A program made the position numbers and the translations under genes. Shown here in pieces: positions 21,527 to 33,587 of a stretch of DNA of 64,000 nucleotides. Under the pieces are notes generated by a model. That model saw nothing but the letters and a program-made list of their open reading frames with translations. It did not search any database and was not told the DNA's origin. Position 1 is the stretch's first letter; each line of letters begins with the position of its first letter. Origin of the DNA: Diplonema japonicum (Eukaryota > Euglenozoa > Diplonemea > Diplonemida > Diplonemidae); NCBI GenBank assembly GCA_964019335.1, contig OZ025666.1:250501-314500 (forward strand). The letters run 5' to 3'.

Positions 21527-22867
21527 ATGTCTGACAAAAAGACGACACCTGAGGGAACAAGGCCTGATGAGCCCTGCGAAAAGCCTGCTGGTGAAAGCGA
21601 TCGTGCAGATGAAGCCTTCTACGACTTTTTGAAAAAGACAGGACACTCTTCCAAGACACGCGTCAAGCGCCCTTTCCACGTTCCTTCCTTGATGCCCTCC
21701 GCTGTGAGTGAGATCGCGTCCATCAAGAGCCACAGCGACCTGAAAATGTACTTCTCCAAACACACCATCAGCGCCCTGCTCCAAGCTTTCTGCGAGATGG
21801 AAGTTAGCTTTACCCGTATCATAGGTTACCTTGCCGACCTTGTTGAGGGAGCAGCAAGCGTCTTCAAAGAACATCAATTAGGCCCCCTCACACCAGGGAG
21901 AAGCATCCATGTCGACCGTTTGCAAGCAGCCACGTTGCTTGCTTGTATGTTCTTCGGGCTTTTCAAAGACGAATCGCTCAGCTTCGTGAAGATGTTCTCA
22001 AGCCGCCACCCTGCTAAGGTGGAGTTTTGCAAATGCTTGATACACTACTTCGACACAGTCAGTAGAATACCCAGGTCTGACCTTCAAGCTGGGTCCGTTA
22101 TCTTTGAGAAGGTTCGTGCGTCGGATCGTCTCTTCCCTTCAAAAAAACCCACAACCCTGCTTCCCATTGTGGTAGACACCAAGGGTTCTGTTGAAGACTG
22201 TAAGAATGCTTGGATAGCCGACTTTGCGAACAGCAGCCTTGGGGGTGGGGTGCTTGGGAGCTTTGGGAGCGTTCAGGAGGAGATCCTGTTCATCACACAC
22301 CCAGAGTGCATCACAGCCATGCTGTACTGTGATAACTTAACCGACTGGGAGGCGGTTCATATGAAAGGGTGCGCCCGGTACTCCACCTTCACAGGGTACA
22401 GGGATACCTTCAAGTTCACGGGAGGAAAACCACGAGAAACACAAAATATTGTTGCCTTTGATGCCTTGGACTTGGTGGGAGAACGTGACCAGTACACTGC
22501 ACAGGCCATCGACCGTGAGATCAGGAAATGCTACGCGGCAGCTAATGGGGCTAAACAGTTCGCGACGGGAAACTGGGGATGCGGGGCCTTCAAAGGAGAC
22601 GTACACCTCAAGGCCCTCCTCCAGTGGATCGGCACGTCGTGCGGTGGGGCCACTATGGTGTACCACACTTACGGAAACGAAGATCTGGGAAAGTTTCTAT
22701 GCGACATCTCGGAGAAGTACTCTTCCACTGACGTAGATCTGCTGCGCATACAACTGATTAAAGTCTGCAACCTCGACAACGAACGCATTAAGCTCCTTGG
22801 AGATGGGTCGCTGGAAGTGATGAAACATGTCCTGCAGCAGACCGCCGACACGAAGACACGCCAGTGA
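21527..22867 (+). CDS. PARG: Poly(ADP-ribose) glycohydrolase
   Basis: 446 residues, no intron seen. The enzyme hydrolyses the ribose-ribose bonds of poly(ADP-ribose), releasing ADP-ribose. The signature is present: Val-Asp-type Asp-Phe-Ala-Asn-Ser then Gly-Gly-Gly-Val-Leu-Gly...Val-Gln-Glu-Glu-Ile (residues about 229-250), with both catalytic glutamates. Downstream are a Gly-Tyr-x-Asp-Thr-Phe segment, and Ala-Thr-Gly-Asn-Trp-Gly-Cys-Gly-Ala-Phe-x-Gly-Asp (about 346-358), which closes the macrodomain-like fold. The helical domain before the signature fits the family. The N-terminus (Lys/Thr/Glu-rich) is short, so the long regulatory region of animal PARG is missing. A tract of 23 A sits directly upstream of the ATG. 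Confidence 0.95.
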   Translation: MSDKKTTPEGTRPDEPCEKPAGESDRADEAFYDFLKKTGHSSKTRVKRPFHVPSLMPSAVSEIASIKSHSDLKMYFSKHTISALLQAFCEMEVSFTRIIGYLADLVEGAASVFKEHQLGPLTPGRSIHVDRLQAATLLACMFFGLFKDESLSFVKMFSSRHPAKVEFCKCLIHYFDTVSRIPRSDLQAGSVIFEKVRASDRLFPSKKPTTLLPIVVDTKGSVEDCKNAWIADFANSSLGGGVLGSFGSVQEEILFITHPECITAMLYCDNLTDWEAVHMKGCARYSTFTGYRDTFKFTGGKPRETQNIVAFDALDLVGERDQYTAQAIDREIRKCYAAANGAKQFATGNWGCGAFKGDVHLKALLQWIGTSCGGATMVYHTYGNEDLGKFLCDISEKYSSTDVDLLRIQLIKVCNLDNERIKLLGDGSLEVMKHVLQQTADTKTRQ

Positions 22868-23004
22868 GGCGTGCACCGTCTTCTTATTTATCCTTGGTTC
22901 CTCTCCCCCTCGCTCCATTTCTAACCTAAAGGGCGGGTTTTCTTTTGTTGTTTTTGTTTTTGTTTTTTTAAAACAACAAAGAACCACAGGATCAAAGGGG
23001 GAGC

Positions 23005-23586
23005 ATGACGTTATGCGAAGATCAGGATGAGATGGAACGCAGGCTCTTCAATGTTGTTGGTAAACAAGGCAGCGTAGCCTTTCGTCCACGTTCACAAAAT
23101 CGAGTGAAGGAAAATACAAGAGAGAAGCTGTACAAACAAGAGCTGAGACGATGGAGGGATGAGGAAGTAGCAAGGGAAGAAGAAGAGGAGAAAACCCGTG
23201 CATGGAAGGTCGCAAGAGAACGGCGGGCCAATGCAGAGCTTGCAAAGAGGACTAGACTGGCAGACAGGAAGAATTTTGCCATGTTAACTGCATGCCAAGC
23301 ACAACACCAGGACTCTATAGTGCTGGAAGAAGAAGCCTCACGGTGTGATCTGGAACATACCTTCAACTTCTTGTTGTGCGCCTCCGTAGAATCTGTGGTG
23401 AGAGCCTCCATCGTTTCAGACTTTGTGCAAACCTCGGCTCACTTGTACGGCTTGGAGAAGCATGGCAGCTTTATTGCGTCGGAGTCAGAGTACCGGGCGT
23501 TACTAGAGACCGTTTCAGCCATGTCCAGGCGTGTGATTGAAGAGGACCTTGGGATATATGCCTCATTTACACGGGGTTGTTTTTGA
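23005..23586 (+). CDS. Hypothetical coiled-coil protein
   Basis: 193 residues, not recognised. Residues about 30-95 are a highly charged Arg/Glu helix (Arg-Arg-Trp-Arg-Asp-Glu-Glu-Val-Ala-Arg-Glu) that should form a coiled coil. The C-terminal 100 residues are mixed and probably helical. The composition and codon use match the neighbouring genes, and the frame is closed on both sides by low-complexity DNA. It lies 137 nt after PARG, and mosaic repeat block A begins about 65 nt after its stop. Confidence 0.65.
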   Translation: MTLCEDQDEMERRLFNVVGKQGSVAFRPRSQNRVKENTREKLYKQELRRWRDEEVAREEEEEKTRAWKVARERRANAELAKRTRLADRKNFAMLTACQAQHQDSIVLEEEASRCDLEHTFNFLLCASVESVVRASIVSDFVQTSAHLYGLEKHGSFIASESEYRALLETVSAMSRRVIEEDLGIYASFTRGCF

Positions 23587-23650
23587 AATACGAGTTTCTT
23601 TTTTATTAACCCTCCCCCCCTTTGAAGGTAGCATATTGAGTTATCGGGGA

Positions 23651-23865
23651 CTTGTGCATGATGACAAACCATGTTTAGTGTAGTGCGCATCTGACACCCC
23701 TCTTGCAGGTGGTGGTTGAGAATACATACATCGGTCTAGACTCGTTTATGACTGACCTTTCCCTGCTTTGTTTTATTTGGCCAAACATGTCGAGAAGCAT
23801 CCTTTCCTTCCCGTTGTTTCCCAGTTAGTGAAAAGAAGCGGAAAGAGGGAGGCTGAGTGGCTTTT

Positions 23866-23896
<31 letters not shown>

Positions 23897-25842
23897 GCAT
23901 TTAAGGCAAGGGAATGAAGTAGTTAGTCTTGTTTATCCCTAGTCATTGTGGGGCAAATCTGCTTGTGAAGATGGGTAAAAAAGAATACCGGAAACACTCC
24001 ACGGTTGCCCTCTTCCTTTAAGTGGAGGTGATGACCACCAGACCCCTGGTTAGAGTCTTTGAGAAGGTCGATGTGGCGTGCATCGTGCATCGTCCCTCGC
24101 TATGCCTGCTGAGCGGACATGCCCAGGAGAGTACGTAAGGGGCGAGAGATGTGCTGTGGGCGATGCTCTGGTATGATCATCCCGCGGTGCCTGTCGGGCT
24201 GCATTTCGTGCTTGAGAGTGTACGTATGGGATGGGAGAGGGAGGGCCGGTGTGGGAGATTAAATATAGATAAGATTATACCAGAAACACTCCACGGTTGC
24301 CCTCTTCCCTTAAGTGGAGGTGATGACCACCAGACCCCTGGTTAGATGTTTTCCCCATGTGGGCACAGAAAGACAGAAGCATCCCATTCCTTCACGTTGT
24401 TTCCCAGTTAGTGAAAAGAAGCGGAAAGAGGGAGGCTGAGACAGCTGACTGAATGTACAGCATAGTTCGTTTGATTTCTTTCCTTCGGAATGATGAGAAA
24501 CAAAATTCATAGATCTCGTTCGTCTGAGCAGACTTCCATTTTTTTGGAGGGCTGCGTGTGACTGATTAGAATTTTCGGCCTTCAAGCTGACCTTATTTTT
24601 GCTGCCCCTCTCACTCTGTTGGCTGCAGGCCTTCACACCCTGTGATGAGAACAACGACATCAACACTCTCGTTCTTCTGATTTTAGTTATGAAGACAGAT
24701 GTTCCGTTCATGCTTCTGCAATGCTGAGGATATGCGACATAAATAAAATAAAGTTCTTTTTCCAAATACCAGAAACACTCCACGGTTGCCCTCTTCCCTT
24801 AAGTGGAGGTGATGACCACCAGACCCCTGGTTAGAGGTGAACGAGATATCGAGAGTCATCAGGGACTTGTGGCATGATGACAAACCATATTTAGTGTAGT
24901 GCGCATCTGACACCCCTCTTGCAGGTGGTGGTTGAGAATACATACATCGGTCTAGACTCGTTTATGACTGACCTTTCCCTGCTTTGTTTTATTTGGCCAA
25001 ACATGTCGAGAAGCATCCTTTCCTTCCCGTTGTTTCTCTGTTAGTGAAAAGAAGCGGAAAGAGGGAGGCTGAGATGTCCGGAAGAAGATTGGCGTGTTTT
25101 GTTGATCCCTTGTGAGCAAAGGAAAAAAGAAATACCAGAAACACTCCACGGTAGCCCTCTTCCCTTAAGTGGAGGTGATGACCACCAGACCCCTGGTTAG
25201 ATGTTTTCCCCATGTGGGCACAGAAAGACAGAAACATCCCATTCCTTCACGTTGTTTCCCAGTTAGTGAAAAGAAGCGGAAAGAGGGAGGCTGAGACACC
25301 CGCATTGGAGGGACAGCAGCAGCGGCAGTATTCTGCAAACCTTCACCATTACCCCCCAGCGTAGCTTTTTGAAGTGTGCTGGAGGGCAAGTTTGGAAGGT
25401 GAGAGTGGAAGAGAAGCAGCTGAGGTCTTTTGTGTGGTGGTGAGGAGGGGCAAGAAAACCGACATGATGACCACATCATATCCACTAAATTTTCTGATGA
25501 AGAGTCTTAAAATCTACAATGTCATAGTTACTCTGATCTCTCCTTTCTTGTCTTTTCCCAACTAGAACTAGTCACTTTTTTTTCACCCAACAAACACCAA
25601 CTCTTTTTTTTTTTTTTTTGAATGATGAAAATATATTCTGTCAGTGCTGGCACCAGAGCAGAGCTGCGGAGGGGTAGCACCCTTTGTGACCATGAGCACA
25701 TTTTTTATTATCCGCTGCTGAAATGAAAAGAAAGCTTACCCCACGAATACCTGGCAACAACAACCACAACCCACCCCCCGCATTTAAGGCAAGGGAATGA
25801 AGCATTTAGTCTTGTTTATCCCTAGTCATTGTGGGGCAGATA
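23651..25842 (+). repeat. Mosaic repeat block A
   Basis: About 2.2 kb built from modules that recur in two other places in this window, all in the same orientation. Order here (my labels): M3 23651-23770, M2 23785-23857, M6 23896-23954, M1 23985-24054, M4 24086-24265, M1 24277-24346, M2 24375-24440, M7 24480-24593, M8 24642-24743, M1 24766-24835, M3 24866-24990, M2 25010-25073, M1 25132-25201, M2 25228-25295, M5 25296-25725, M6 25778-25842. Short unique linkers lie between modules. The segment 24277-24966 runs without indels against 50937-51626 in block C. No module has a conserved reading frame, and no transposase is seen. Confidence 0.85.
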
Positions 25843-26248
25843 TGGCTTCAGGAGGGCAGCAGCACAGCCGTGTGATGACCAACACGAGGCATTTTTGCGA
25901 CGATTATAAAAACGTATTCTACCTTAACTTACCGCTGACGTTTGTGTTGCTGTGCTTGGGCCCCTTTTCTTGATTTCCCTCTATTTTTTCTTTCCTCACC
26001 ACCCCCTTTTTTTTGCACCTGTCCCACCGGGGTGCAATTCTGCTGGGCTGAACACCCCCATGTCCTTCATCAGCGGGAAACACCCCGCAGATCAGTACCT
26101 CCGCTCGCCAATTGGCTGCGTGGATGAACTTACCAGCAATATCCTTTCAAATTGTAGGTTATAAACCCGTAAACACGTTGTCAACGTTTTCACACAAAGA
26201 CCCATTCTTTCAGGGTGGGGGTGGGGGAACACAAAAACAACAACAACG
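25843..26248. other. Spacer upstream of AP mu gene
   Basis: About 400 nt of mostly unique sequence: a T/C-rich stretch near 25965-26020, then GT-rich and CAACAACAAC tracts before the ATG at 26249. Short frames cross it but have no recognisable content. Confidence 0.6.
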
Positions 26249-27541
26249 ATGTCGGTTCGCACGATAAGCGAGCTCTTCATCCTGTCGCGAAGCGGGAGGA
26301 CCCTCGTGCACCACCGATGGGGAAAGGCCGTCGACGGAGTGGAGAACATTGTGTTCCGTAGAATCTCAGAACAGTGCGAACCAATCATACAGTTGGGGGG
26401 AAATGGATTGGCAGGATGGGTGGAGCGCGACGGTGTGCTCTTCGTGGGGGTAGGGTACTGCGGTAAGACAAGGAGGAACCCCACTCTGCTTCTCGACACG
26501 CTGCTTCGTCTTCACGTGATTCTAAGCGATCAGATCGGCATTGTCAACGATTGCAACGTTCTGGAAAATCAGGTGTTAATAATGGAGGTTTTTTCCGAAT
26601 TCTTTCTGGACGGAATCCCGCAGGACATAGACAGTGCGCCTTTGCATCTCCCGTTGTCTTCTGGCGTCACTACCGGGGTGGGTAGATCCATCCGCTGTCC
26701 GAAAGGAAAGATTCCAAACCAAAGAGAAACCCAGCCAGACATTTACATCGATCAGATAGAAGCTCACTCCGCAACGTTTCTTTCGAACGGTTCGCCTGAT
26801 AAAAGACACTTGAAAGGTTGTGTGTTGTTGAAATCGTTCAGTGATGAGCTGGCAAAGGTGGGCATTCCTTTCAAGTCTCGGGAGCCTTCGCTGCGGTTTG
26901 CCCTGCACCCTGGGTTGGACAAGACCCTTTGGAACGAGAAGGCGATAGCCTCCCACTACGAAGGGTATCCGAAAGGAAGCAGCAAAGTACTTTCTTACTC
27001 AACAGATTTGCCCGAAGGTGATTCTTCACCACTGTTTCTATTGTGCTCATCAGTCGTGAATTGCAACGGTGTGTCTGAAGTACGAGTGAAGGTGACAAGG
27101 AATACGGAAGAAACTGCCAGAAGCGTAGTGTTGGAAATCCCGTTCCCCAAGACTGTAGAGGGGCACCCTGTGGTAATATTCGAAATCGGTCAGGGTGGAT
27201 TTCTCGTTGCTAAGCGAGGCAAGGCCTTCGCCACGCATTCTGTGCGTTGCCACCTCACCTTGGAAGCCTCTAAAGAACACACTGTTTGTGTTAAGTATCC
27301 TCTCTCTTCTTCGTCACGTTTCGCTGCTGTAGCGTCTCTTTCATTTGAGGTTTTAAACACTGTTTCTCCTGTTCTCTCAATGGCGCCACCCAACTTGGAG
27401 CACTCTCCTACCACTCTCACTCCGAACATCTTCTTGCGGACCATCTCTCATGCAGCTTCTTACACAGTGCTTATAAACAGTGCCGGCACGACCCGTCCAG
27501 CCCTTCCTCTTGCATATGCTCCCCTTGCCATTACTTCCTAG
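26249..27541 (+). CDS. Adaptor protein complex medium (mu) subunit
   Basis: 430 residues, near the usual 420-450 for AP mu chains, with no intron seen. Mu subunits sit in heterotetrameric AP coats and bind Tyr-based sorting signals on cargo at the trans-Golgi, endosomes or plasma membrane. The N-terminal longin-type domain starts Glu-Leu-Phe-Ile-Leu-Ser-Arg-Ser-Gly-Arg-Thr (residues about 8-140). The mu homology domain follows, with Ile-Tyr-Ile-Asp-Gln-Ile-Glu-Ala-His-Ser-Ala-Thr-Phe and a Leu-Lys-Gly-Cys-Val-Leu-Leu-Lys-Ser strand (about 165-430). Which AP complex it belongs to is unclear; it is not a close match to AP-1/AP-2 mu, so AP-4 or another divergent complex is possible. Confidence 0.75.
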   Translation: MSVRTISELFILSRSGRTLVHHRWGKAVDGVENIVFRRISEQCEPIIQLGGNGLAGWVERDGVLFVGVGYCGKTRRNPTLLLDTLLRLHVILSDQIGIVNDCNVLENQVLIMEVFSEFFLDGIPQDIDSAPLHLPLSSGVTTGVGRSIRCPKGKIPNQRETQPDIYIDQIEAHSATFLSNGSPDKRHLKGCVLLKSFSDELAKVGIPFKSREPSLRFALHPGLDKTLWNEKAIASHYEGYPKGSSKVLSYSTDLPEGDSSPLFLLCSSVVNCNGVSEVRVKVTRNTEETARSVVLEIPFPKTVEGHPVVIFEIGQGGFLVAKRGKAFATHSVRCHLTLEASKEHTVCVKYPLSSSSRFAAVASLSFEVLNTVSPVLSMAPPNLEHSPTTLTPNIFLRTISHAASYTVLINSAGTTRPALPLAYAPLAITS

Positions 27542-27699
27542 CGTAATTGCCGACTTCCTAGTGGTGTTCCCATTTACATGGCGTGGGGAAACCTTAGCGG
27601 CCATGCTAACGAAGTTTTCCTCTTTTTTTTTTTCTTGACCATTTTTAAAGTACCAACTCGTACTGCCAACTATACAGTTTTATCTGTTTAAATCTCAAA

Positions 27700-29195
27700 A
27701 TGCGCGTCATGATGGGCCTATGTGTGGCCGCACTGGCTGTTTCAGCCATGGCGGACGACGACAAGAAGAAAATCGAGGGTCCCGTTATCGGGATCGATCT
27801 TGGGACGACCTACTCCGTGGTGGGTGTGTGGCAGAACGGGCAGGTGGAGATCATCTCCAACGAGATGGGTAACCGTATCACCCCCTCCGTCGTCGCCTTC
27901 ACTGAGACCGAGCGTCTCATCGGTGACGGTGCCAAGAACCAGATGTCCCAGAACCCCGACAACACCATCTACACCGTGAAGCGTCTTATCGGTCGCAAGT
28001 ACACCGACAAGGTATGTTTAGTTATTGTGATCAATCAAAATCACACAATCACAGTCCGTGCAAAGCGACAAGAAGCTTCTCTCCTTCAGGATCGTGTCTG
28101 GTGCCGATGGGCAGCCCAACGTGAAGGTGCACTACAAGGGTGAGGACAAGCAGTACACTGCGGAGGAGATCTCTGCGATGGTGTTGACGAAGATGAAGGA
28201 CATCGCTGAGGAGTTCCTCGGGAAGAGCCTGAAGAACGCTGTGGTGACTGTGCCCGCCTACTTCAACGACGCTCAGCGTCAGTCGACGAAGGACGCTGGT
28301 ACGATCGCCGGTTTGAACGTTGTGCGTATCATCAACGAGCCCACGGCCGCAGCCATCGCCTACGGGCTGGACAAGAGGGACGAGGGTGAGAAGAACATCC
28401 TTGTCTTCGACCTTGGTGGTGGTACCTTCGATGTGTCGCTTCTCCAGATCGACGACGGTTTCTTCGAGGTGATCGCCACCAACGGTGACACCCACTTGGG
28501 TGGTGAGGACTTCGACAACAGGATGGTATGTTAAAGGGGGAAAGCAACATGAAAATAAACCAACCATGTCCCTCACAGGTGAAGCACTTCCTGAACGTGA
28601 TCCAGAAGAAGCACGGAAAGGACCTGTCGAAGAACCAGAGGTCCCTCGCCCGTTTGAGGAAGGCCTGTGAGTCGGCGAAGCGTCAGCTCTCCTCGCAGCC
28701 CGAGGCCCGTGTTGAGGTGGACGGGTTGGACGAGGGTCTGGACTTCTCCGAGAAGCTTACCCGTGCCAAGTTCGAGGAGCTGAACATGGACCTGTTCAAG
28801 GGTACCCTGAACCCCGTGAAGGCTGTTCTGGATGACTCCAAGCTGAAGAAGACCGACGTTGACGAGATCGTGCTTGTCGGTGGGTCCACCCGTATCCCCA
28901 AGGTCCAGAACCTCATCAAGGACTTCTTCAACGGGAAGGAGCCCAACAAGGGGATCAACCCTGACGAGTCTGTTGCCTACGGTGCCGCTGTTCAGGGGGC
29001 CGTGATGAGCGGCGAGAGCGAGCTTCAGTCGAAGGTGCTTCTCGTTGACGTGATCCCCCTGTCCATGGGTATCGAGACCGTGGGAGGAGTCATGACCAAG
29101 CTGATCGAGCGTAACACTCCCATCCCCGCCAAGAAGGCCCAGACCTTCTCCACCTACCAGGACAACCAGCCCGGTGTGAACATCCAGGTGTGGAA

Positions 29196-29228
<33 letters not shown>

Positions 29229-29825
29229 ACCCCAAACAACCAGGTCTTCGAGGGTGAGCGTTCGATGACGAAGGACAACAGGCTTCTCGGGAAGTTCGAG
29301 CTGTCGGGGATCCCTCCCGCCCCCCGTGGTGTGCCGCAGATCGAGGTGTCGTTCGACGTTGACGCGAACGGGATCCTCACCGTGGGTGCGGAGGACAAGG
29401 GCTCTGGCAGCAAGGAGGCGATCACGATCACCAACGACAAGGGAAGGCTCAGCGAGGAGGAGATCGAGAAGATGGTTCGCGAGGCCGAGGAGTTCCAGGA
29501 GGAGGACAAGAAGCTGAAGGAGAGGGTGGAGGCGAAGAACGCCCTCGAGTCGACCGCCTACAACCTGAAGAACCAGGTGAACGACGACGAGAAGCTCGGC
29601 GGGAAGCTCGACGAGGACGACAAGACGGCGATCGAGGAGGCGGTGAAGGAGGCTCTTGACTGGTTGGACGAGAACCCGTCGGCCGACAAGGAGGAGTACG
29701 ACGAGCAGCTCCAGAGCCTCCAGAGCATCACCAACCCCATCGTCTCCAAGGTCTACCAGCAGGGCGCCACTGAGGGCGGTGCTGGTGGTGAGGACGAGGA
29801 CGCGGGCGACTCTGACGAGCTCTGA
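27700..29825 (+). CDS. BiP: ER HSP70 chaperone BiP, copy 1
   Basis: Four exons: 27700-28011, 28055-28525, 28579-29187 and 29244-29825, all in phase 0, 657 residues. BiP is the ATP-driven HSP70 of the ER lumen. The N-terminus is a signal peptide (Met-Arg-Val-Met-Met...Ala-Met-Ala). The nucleotide-binding domain has [21 protein letters not shown] and GGSTRIPK. The substrate domain follows with VFEGER, and the end is Ser-Asp-Glu-Leu, an ER-retention signal. Introns are 43, 53 and 56 nt; the third has 30 A and a GTGTGG donor rather than GTATG. Exons 2-4 look identical to copy 2. Read without splicing the frames break at each intron, so splicing is needed. Confidence 0.95.
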
Positions 29826-30179
29826 GCGGTTTAGTGACAACTACATACGAGGTAAAAGCCTATTTCCGGAACAAAAGTAGAAGCAGCGAAAAAAAAAAAA
29901 AAACTAAAACTCTTTTTAATTGATGCTTACTTTTTTATTTTTATTTTCCCTTTTTTTTTTCCCTTTTTTGGTTCTCCCTTCCTACTCGAAGGTATGGGAT
30001 ATCTCTTCGGATGGACAGATATCTGCTGCCTCGGGTAACTTAAATGTATGCAAAGCAGAACTTTGCATCGTTTAGCCTTGTGAGTTGTGATTGTTATTTT
30101 TTTTTTTGGTGTTTCAATGAAAATGTTTACCGTACTTTGCGTTGCTTGATATTCATCAAAATAGATAATTAATCTCAAA
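29826..30179. other. Spacer between BiP copies
   Basis: 354 nt, T-rich in the middle. The last 12 nt before the copy-2 ATG (AATCTCAAAATG) match copy 1; the rest is unrelated to the copy 1 upstream DNA. No gene seen. Confidence 0.7.
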
Positions 30180-33100
30180 ATGCGCGTCATGATGGGCCTA
30201 TGTGTGGCCGCACTGGCTGTTTCAGCCATGGCGGACGACGACAAGAAGAAAATCGAGGGTCCCGTTATCGGGATCGATCTTGGGACGACCTACTCCGTGG
30301 TGGGTGTGTGGCAGAACGGGCAGGTGGAGATCATCTCCAACGAGATGGGTAACCGTATCACCCCCTCCGTCGTCGCCTTCACTGAGACCGAGCGTCTCAT
30401 CGGTGACGGTGCCAAGAACCAGATGTCCCAGAACCCCGACAACACCATCTACACCGTGAAGCGTCTTATCGGTCGCAAGTACACCGACAAGGTATGTTTT
30501 TTTGGAAGAAAAAAAAAAGAGGTTCTTGTTTTCTTTCTTTTCCGGTTTTTGTTTCCTGCTCAAGGAGTGCCTGTTGCAGGATGAGAAACAAAATTCATAG
30601 ATCTCGTTCGTCTGAGCAGACTTCCATTTTTTTGGAGGGCTGCGTGTGACTGATTAGAATTTTCGGCCTTCAAGCTGACAAACAGTCCAAATGGGGTCCT
30701 TTTCTTTCGTGCATCGTCCCTCGCTATGCCTGCTGAGCGGACATGCCCAGGAGAGTACGTAAGGGGCGAGAGATGTGCTGTGGGCGATGCTCTGGTATGA
30801 TCATCCCGCGGTGCCTGTCGGGCTGCATTTCGTGCTTGAGAGTGTACGTATGGGATGGGAGAGGGAGGGCCGGTGTGGGAGATTAAATAAAGTATTAAAT
30901 AAGATACCGGAACACTCCACGGCTGAGAAGCAGAGAACTTGTGGCATGATGACAAACCATGTTTAGTGTAGTGCGCATCTGACACCCCTCTTGCAGGTGG
31001 TGGTTGAGAATACATACATCGGTCTAGACTCGTTTATGACTGACCTTTCTACCTGCTTTGCTTCAAAAGAAGATCACCGCTTCCTTGTTCCCAGTTAGTG
31101 AAGTCACTTTCCTTCGGAATGATGAGAAATAAAATTCATAGATCTCGTTCGTCTGAGCAGACTTCCATTTTTTGGAAGGCTACGTGTGACTGATAAGAAT
31201 TTTCGGCCTTCAAGCTGACCTTATTGCCGGCCGTTTTTCCCAGGAGAACAGAGAAGCCTTAGTTCAAGCATACCATTACAACGCCCGCCCACCCGGCATT
31301 AGGGATGACCACAAGACCCTGGTTAGAGTCTTTATGCATCGTCCCTCGCTATGCCTGCTGAGCGGACATGCCCAGGAGAGTACGTAAGGGGCGAGAGATG
31401 TGCTGTGGGCGATGTTCTGAGGTGGTCAGCAGACAGAAGCATCCCATTCCTTCACGTTGTTTCCCAGTTAGTGAAAAGAAGCGGAAAGAGGGAGGCTGAG
31501 ACACCCGCATTGGAGGGACAGCAGCAGCGGCAGTATTCTGCAAACCTTCACCATTACCCCCCAGCGTAGCTTTTTGAAGTGTGCTGGAGGGCAAGTTTGG
31601 AAGGTGAGAGTGGAAGAGAAGCAGCTGAGGTCTTTTGTGTGGTGGTGAGGAGGGGCAAGAAAACCGACATGATGACCACATCATATCCACTAAATTTTCT
31701 GATGAAGAGTCTTAAAATCTACAATGTCATAGTTACTCTGATCTCTCCTTTCTTGTCTTTTCCCAACTAGAACTAGTCACTTTTTTTTCACCCAACAAAC
31801 ACCAACTCTTTTTTTTTTTTTTTGAATGATGAAAATATATTCTGTCAGTGCTGGCACCAGAGCAGAGCTGCGGAGGGGTAGCACCCTTTGTGACCATGAG
31901 CACATTTTTTATTATCCGCTGCTGAAAAGAAAAGAAGTGAAAAGAAAGTTAATCCCACGAATACCTGGCAACAACCCCCCCACCCCCCGCATTTAAGGCA
32001 AGGGAATGAAGCATTTAGTCTTGTTTATCCCTAGTCATTGTGGGGTAGATACAACGAAAATGCGACAAGACTGTTGTGTGCTTTTTTTTTTATAACGCGT
32101 CACGCGCATGATGATCAGAGAATACAATCCAATGACTGCTGTTTCCATGAGAAGCCATCTTCGGTGACATAAATTGTTTCTTAAAAATCTTCAAAACTGA
32201 CATACGACTATTGTTAACATTTTAATTCTGATGGCGGTGGTGGCTTCTCGCTGCTCGGCTGTTTCTGCGCAGTTATCCTGCTCTCCCAAACCTGCCGGCA
32301 CTCTATTCCATCTGACTTGTGCTTGAGCCTTCTCCCACATGATGATTAGCTTGCTTTTTCTACTTCGGATGGTGCCTGCACCCTGACGATCAAATTGTAT
32401 CACAATCACAGTCCGTGCAAAGCGACAAGAAGCTTCTCTCCTTCAGGATCGTGTCTGGTGCCGATGGGCAGCCCAACGTGAAGGTGCACTACAAGGGTGA
32501 GGACAAGCAGTACACTGCGGAGGAGATCTCTGCGATGGTGTTGACGAAGATGAAGGACATCGCTGAGGAGTTCCTCGGGAAGAGCCTGAAGAACGCTGTG
32601 GTGACTGTGCCCGCCTACTTCAACGACGCTCAGCGTCAGTCGACGAAGGACGCTGGTACGATCGCCGGTTTGAACGTTGTGCGTATCATCAACGAGCCCA
32701 CGGCCGCAGCCATCGCCTACGGGCTGGACAAGAGGGACGAGGGTGAGAAGAACATCCTTGTCTTCGACCTTGGTGGTGGTACCTTCGATGTGTCGCTTCT
32801 CCAGATCGACGACGGTTTCTTCGAGGTGATCGCCACCAACGGTGACACCCACTTGGGTGGTGAGGACTTCGACAACAGGATGGTATGTTAAAGGGGGAAA
32901 GCAACATGAAAATAAACCAACCATGTCCCTCACAGGTGAAGCACTTCCTGAACGTGATCCAGAAGAAGCACGGAAAGGACCTGTCGAAGAACCAGAGGTC
33001 CCTCGCCCGTTTGAGGAAGGCCTGTGAGTCGGCGAAGCGTCAGCTCTCCTCGCAGCCCGAGGCCCGTGTTGAGGTGGACGGGTTGGACGAGGGTCTGGAC

Positions 33101-33552
33101 TTCTCCGAGAAGCTTACCCGTGCCAAGTTCGAGGAGCTGAACATGGACCTGTTCAAGGGTACCCTGAACCCCGTGAAGGCTGTTCTGGATGACTCCAAGC
33201 TGAAGAAGACCGACGTTGACGAGATCGTGCTTGTCGGTGGGTCCACCCGTATCCCCAAGGTCCAGAACCTCATCAAGGACTTCTTCAACGGGAAGGAGCC
33301 CAACAAGGGGATCAACCCTGACGAGTCTGTTGCCTACGGTGCCGCTGTTCAGGGGGCCGTGATGAGCGGCGAGAGCGAGCTTCAGTCGAAGGTGCTTCTC
33401 GTTGACGTGATCCCCCTGTCCATGGGTATCGAGACCGTGGGAGGAGTCATGACCAAGCTGATCGAGCGTAACACTCCCATCCCCGCCAAGAAGGCCCAGA
33501 CCTTCTCCACCTACCAGGACAACCAGCCCGGTGTGAACATCCAGGTGTGGAA

Positions 33553-33587
<35 letters not shown>

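Noticed and set aside
24310-24783. A 157-residue minus-strand frame, repeated identically at 50970-51443
   Set aside because: Identity follows from the DNA duplication between blocks A and C. The frame crosses several modules that occur separately elsewhere, so it is not a conserved protein.
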